This document shows, piece after piece, positions 62,168 through 64,000 of a stretch of 64,000 nucleotides of DNA; within the stretch, counting starts at the first letter, position 1, and the number at the start of each line of letters is the position of its first letter. The stretch spans positions 1 to 64,000 of the forward strand of contig JANXZO010000021.1 in NCBI GenBank assembly GCA_025355465.1, read 5' to 3'. The notes beneath the pieces are model-generated. The model was not told where the DNA came from, ran no database searches, and saw only the letters and a list, made by a program, of their open reading frames with translations. This DNA comes from Bacteroidales bacterium (lineage in GTDB: Bacteria > Bacteroidota > Bacteroidia > Bacteroidales > FEN-979). A program made the position numbers and the translations under genes.

Positions 62168-63949
62168 ATGCCCAGAAAGAAAAAGCGCCTTCTGATTCTT
62201 GGAATTCTTCTAGCCATATCCTTTATTGCCGCCGCGATCGGCTGGCGGTATTTTCCCTTCAACAAAGTGATGAAGGTCTCCACCGGTACCGAGAAAGAGT
62301 TTGCCAATCCGCAGCAGATCAGGGCACAGGCGCCAAACACACTCTATTTCGATTTCGAGGTCGCCCCGGGAAAAGAGATGCCTGGCGGTTTCTGCAAGGG
62401 GCTGGCACATTCCGGGCAGTATTCAGTGAAAGCCTTTGGCCAGAACAGTTACAGCACGGCCATTGAACGGAAGGCCGGCGAGATCGGCCTGCAGAACCTC
62501 CGGGCGGTGGCGGTGAGCGCCTGGGTATACGTAAAACCTACCACGAATGACGTTACCGCTGCCCTCGTCTTTGCTGTTTCCAACGATCTTGGCGTGAATG
62601 TCCTGTGGCAGGGGGTAGGCCTCCGCGACCCCCTGGTGCCGCGCGGAAAATGGTTCAAGGTGAGTGGTTATTTCGATCTTTCCGCAGTCGTGTTCAAACC
62701 CGATTACAAGATCCAGGTATATTTCTGGAACAACAGCCGCACCGATATTCTCGTGGATGACTACTTCATCTCCTTTGGCGGACCGGTCGACCGGCGAGGC
62801 GACTCGGCACTGGTCGATCTCACGCGTGGTGCGGGATTCACGCCGAAATTCAACGTTCCTCCCTTCCCCGTCGCCTTCCTCGAGAAACAGAATGACGGAA
62901 AGATGATCCCGGCGGCAGAAATAGGCCAGAACGACAAGGTGGTTTCTGGCAGTTTTCTCCCGGGTGGCAGGGATGAGATCCTCGTGATGTCAGGGAGCTC
63001 AAAAGCTGACCTCTGGAGCTGGTGTTCCGACTTGCGGGAGTTCAGAAAGCAATCGCTGGCCCTGCCTCAGCAGATCCCCGGAATCGGGAAGATCACCCGG
63101 ATCATCAAGGGGAAATTTCTGGCAGGTGAAGTTGATCAGGTCATCATCGCCGGCGAAAAAGGATATCTGCTGGGTACAATTGATCAGGCAGGTGATCCAT
63201 GCAAAGAGACAAAAACAAACCGGCCTGCTCTCCGGATCCTTTCGAAATCCGACTCCCCGATGCAGCTGCTTGCAGCCGGCGATTTCAAAGGCGACCGCAT
63301 CGACGAACTGCTCACCGTTCGCGACAATGGGACCTGGAGACTCTTCCGGTTCCAGGCAGCAGCTAATGGCGGTGACTGGAAGATCGTGGCGGAAGATGAC
63401 CAGCCGGTGAAGGAGTGGGTAAAAGGAACCTATGAAACCGGATTCTCCGCCGGAAAATTTCGCCCGGGCAGCGCCGATCAGCTGCTGGCCATTTCGAGGG
63501 AGAAGTCAGGCAAGTCCTCGTGGACCCTGCTCCGGCTCAACAATGGAAAACTTCGGTGGGAACCGCTATATCCCGCAAGGGGTGGCACCAAAGGAAGTGA
63601 ACTCTATACCGGTCACACCGTGGGCCTGGACACCCTCAAACCCGCCGACCTCTTTTTTCCCGCCGGTAATGCCTCCTCCTTCATCCGCTACAACCGCGAC
63701 TGGCGCTTCGACCTCAAGGATATCCGGTTTAACGACTCCACTTTCCAGGTTCTGCAGAATATCGATTTCCGCGGTTATCAGGCGAGCCATAATCCCAAAT
63801 ATTACGAATCGCTGCTGCTGGTCCCGGGTAATTTTGCCGGAGCCGCCGGGTTCTTTGTTTCCGGCCGGATCGCCAGAGAACGAAACGATGGTTCAATCCT
63901 TCCCGATTTCAATGATATTTACGCTTTTCCGCAAACCGCTTCCAAATAG
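62168..63949 (+). CDS. Membrane-anchored beta-propeller protein with WN-DD beta module
   Basis: 593 residues. N-terminal KKKRLLILGILLAISFIAAA is a signal anchor. Residues about 55-200 form a beta module (YFDFEVAPGKEM ... YKIQVYFWNNSRTDILVDDY) like those at the C-termini of the two GT-C-like proteins at 48485 and 49963. Residues about 235-590 carry FG-GAP/VCBS-like repeats (LAAGDFKGDRIDELLTV; SAGKFRPGSADQLLAI; VPGNFAGAAGFFV), predicting a propeller of about seven blades in the periplasm. No catalytic motif is visible. It lies 10 nt after the large T9SS gene and 9 nt before the next gene, so it is in an operon. Confidence 0.8.
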   Translation: MPRKKKRLLILGILLAISFIAAAIGWRYFPFNKVMKVSTGTEKEFANPQQIRAQAPNTLYFDFEVAPGKEMPGGFCKGLAHSGQYSVKAFGQNSYSTAIERKAGEIGLQNLRAVAVSAWVYVKPTTNDVTAALVFAVSNDLGVNVLWQGVGLRDPLVPRGKWFKVSGYFDLSAVVFKPDYKIQVYFWNNSRTDILVDDYFISFGGPVDRRGDSALVDLTRGAGFTPKFNVPPFPVAFLEKQNDGKMIPAAEIGQNDKVVSGSFLPGGRDEILVMSGSSKADLWSWCSDLREFRKQSLALPQQIPGIGKITRIIKGKFLAGEVDQVIIAGEKGYLLGTIDQAGDPCKETKTNRPALRILSKSDSPMQLLAAGDFKGDRIDELLTVRDNGTWRLFRFQAAANGGDWKIVAEDDQPVKEWVKGTYETGFSAGKFRPGSADQLLAISREKSGKSSWTLLRLNNGKLRWEPLYPARGGTKGSELYTGHTVGLDTLKPADLFFPAGNASSFIRYNRDWRFDLKDIRFNDSTFQVLQNIDFRGYQASHNPKYYESLLLVPGNFAGAAGFFVSGRIARERNDGSILPDFNDIYAFPQTASK

Positions 63950-63958
63950 CAGCACTCC

Positions 63959-64000
63959 ATGACCGAATTTCGCCTCAAGACTTATCACATCTGCCTTCTG
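63959..64000 (+). CDS. Start of a further gene, cut by the window edge
   Basis: ATG at 63959, 9 nt after the previous stop, opens MTEFRLKTYHICLL with no stop before the edge. Too short to assign. Spacing suggests the same operon as the propeller protein. Confidence 0.5.
   Translation, partial: MTEFRLKTYHICLL

Overview
The window comes from the chromosome of a Bacteroidota bacterium, most likely class Bacteroidia. The evidence is: type IX secretion (T9SS) C-terminal sorting domains on several exported proteins, a partial gingipain-family (C25) peptidase, the gliding/T9SS lipoprotein GldD, a MurF-alanine racemase fusion, a DAHP synthase-chorismate mutase fusion, the futalosine menaquinone enzyme MqnC, a Kdo transferase, and promoters of the Bacteroidota type (TTTG, about 19-21 nt, TAnnTTTG). 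I found no rRNA, tRNA, CRISPR array, prophage or insertion sequence.

Layout. 0-8.4 kb (mostly minus strand): C25 peptidase cut by the left edge, a T9SS Omp28-like protein, a ROK kinase, DNA polymerase I and a T9SS repeat protein. 8.5-18.1 kb: PhoH, then a minus-strand block of hflX, lnt, nitroreductase and a glutaminyl-cyclase-like M28 lipoprotein; a decayed histidine-kinase fragment; trpS, RNase G, a 29-residue mS38-like gene and HU. 18.2-27.6 kb (plus): mutY, a TPR histidine kinase, a predicted Mg2+ uptake operon with a structured leader, ssb, gldD and a T9SS M14 carboxypeptidase. 27.6-38.4 kb: DAHP synthase-chorismate mutase, asnS, a small accessory island (AAA/DUF4143 ATPase plus an AbiEii/DUF6922 pair), recJ, pfkA and a C69 dipeptidase. 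38.6-47.7 kb: an outer-membrane barrel, waaA, a lipoprotein, mqnC, and a pepA-pdxA-murF/alr run. 47.7 kb to the end: a large surface-glycan/export region with two GT2 glycosyltransferases, two paralogous multi-spanning GT-C-like proteins, an MBOAT O-acyltransferase flanked by two AlgJ/AlgX-like proteins, a 1473-residue T9SS papain-like protein, and a membrane-anchored beta-propeller protein.

Two places look most worth following. First, the operon at 21.2-23.9 kb joins a promoter, a 23-codon leader ORF with an acidic/proline start, a leader that can fold into an outer stem with a loop-mediated pseudoknot, a PRC/MgtE-N/CBS sensor protein without a channel, and an Nramp-related transporter that has lost the Asn and Met metal ligands of Mn/Fe transporters. 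Together these suggest Mg2+ sensing and uptake with RNA-level control. Second, three proteins of the 47.7-64 kb region share a C-terminal or internal beta-sandwich module ending in a WN...(V/L)DD(F/Y) pattern, next to an O-acylation machine, suggesting one surface polymer system.

The genome also carries many small dispersed repeats: octamer CACATTAC arrays, CCATTTCNC arrays, GC-rich palindromes embedded in frame in lnt and murF-alr, and ACCACTNAG-type inverted repeats bracketing a GxxExxY gene. All functional statements come from reading the sequence; no database search was run.
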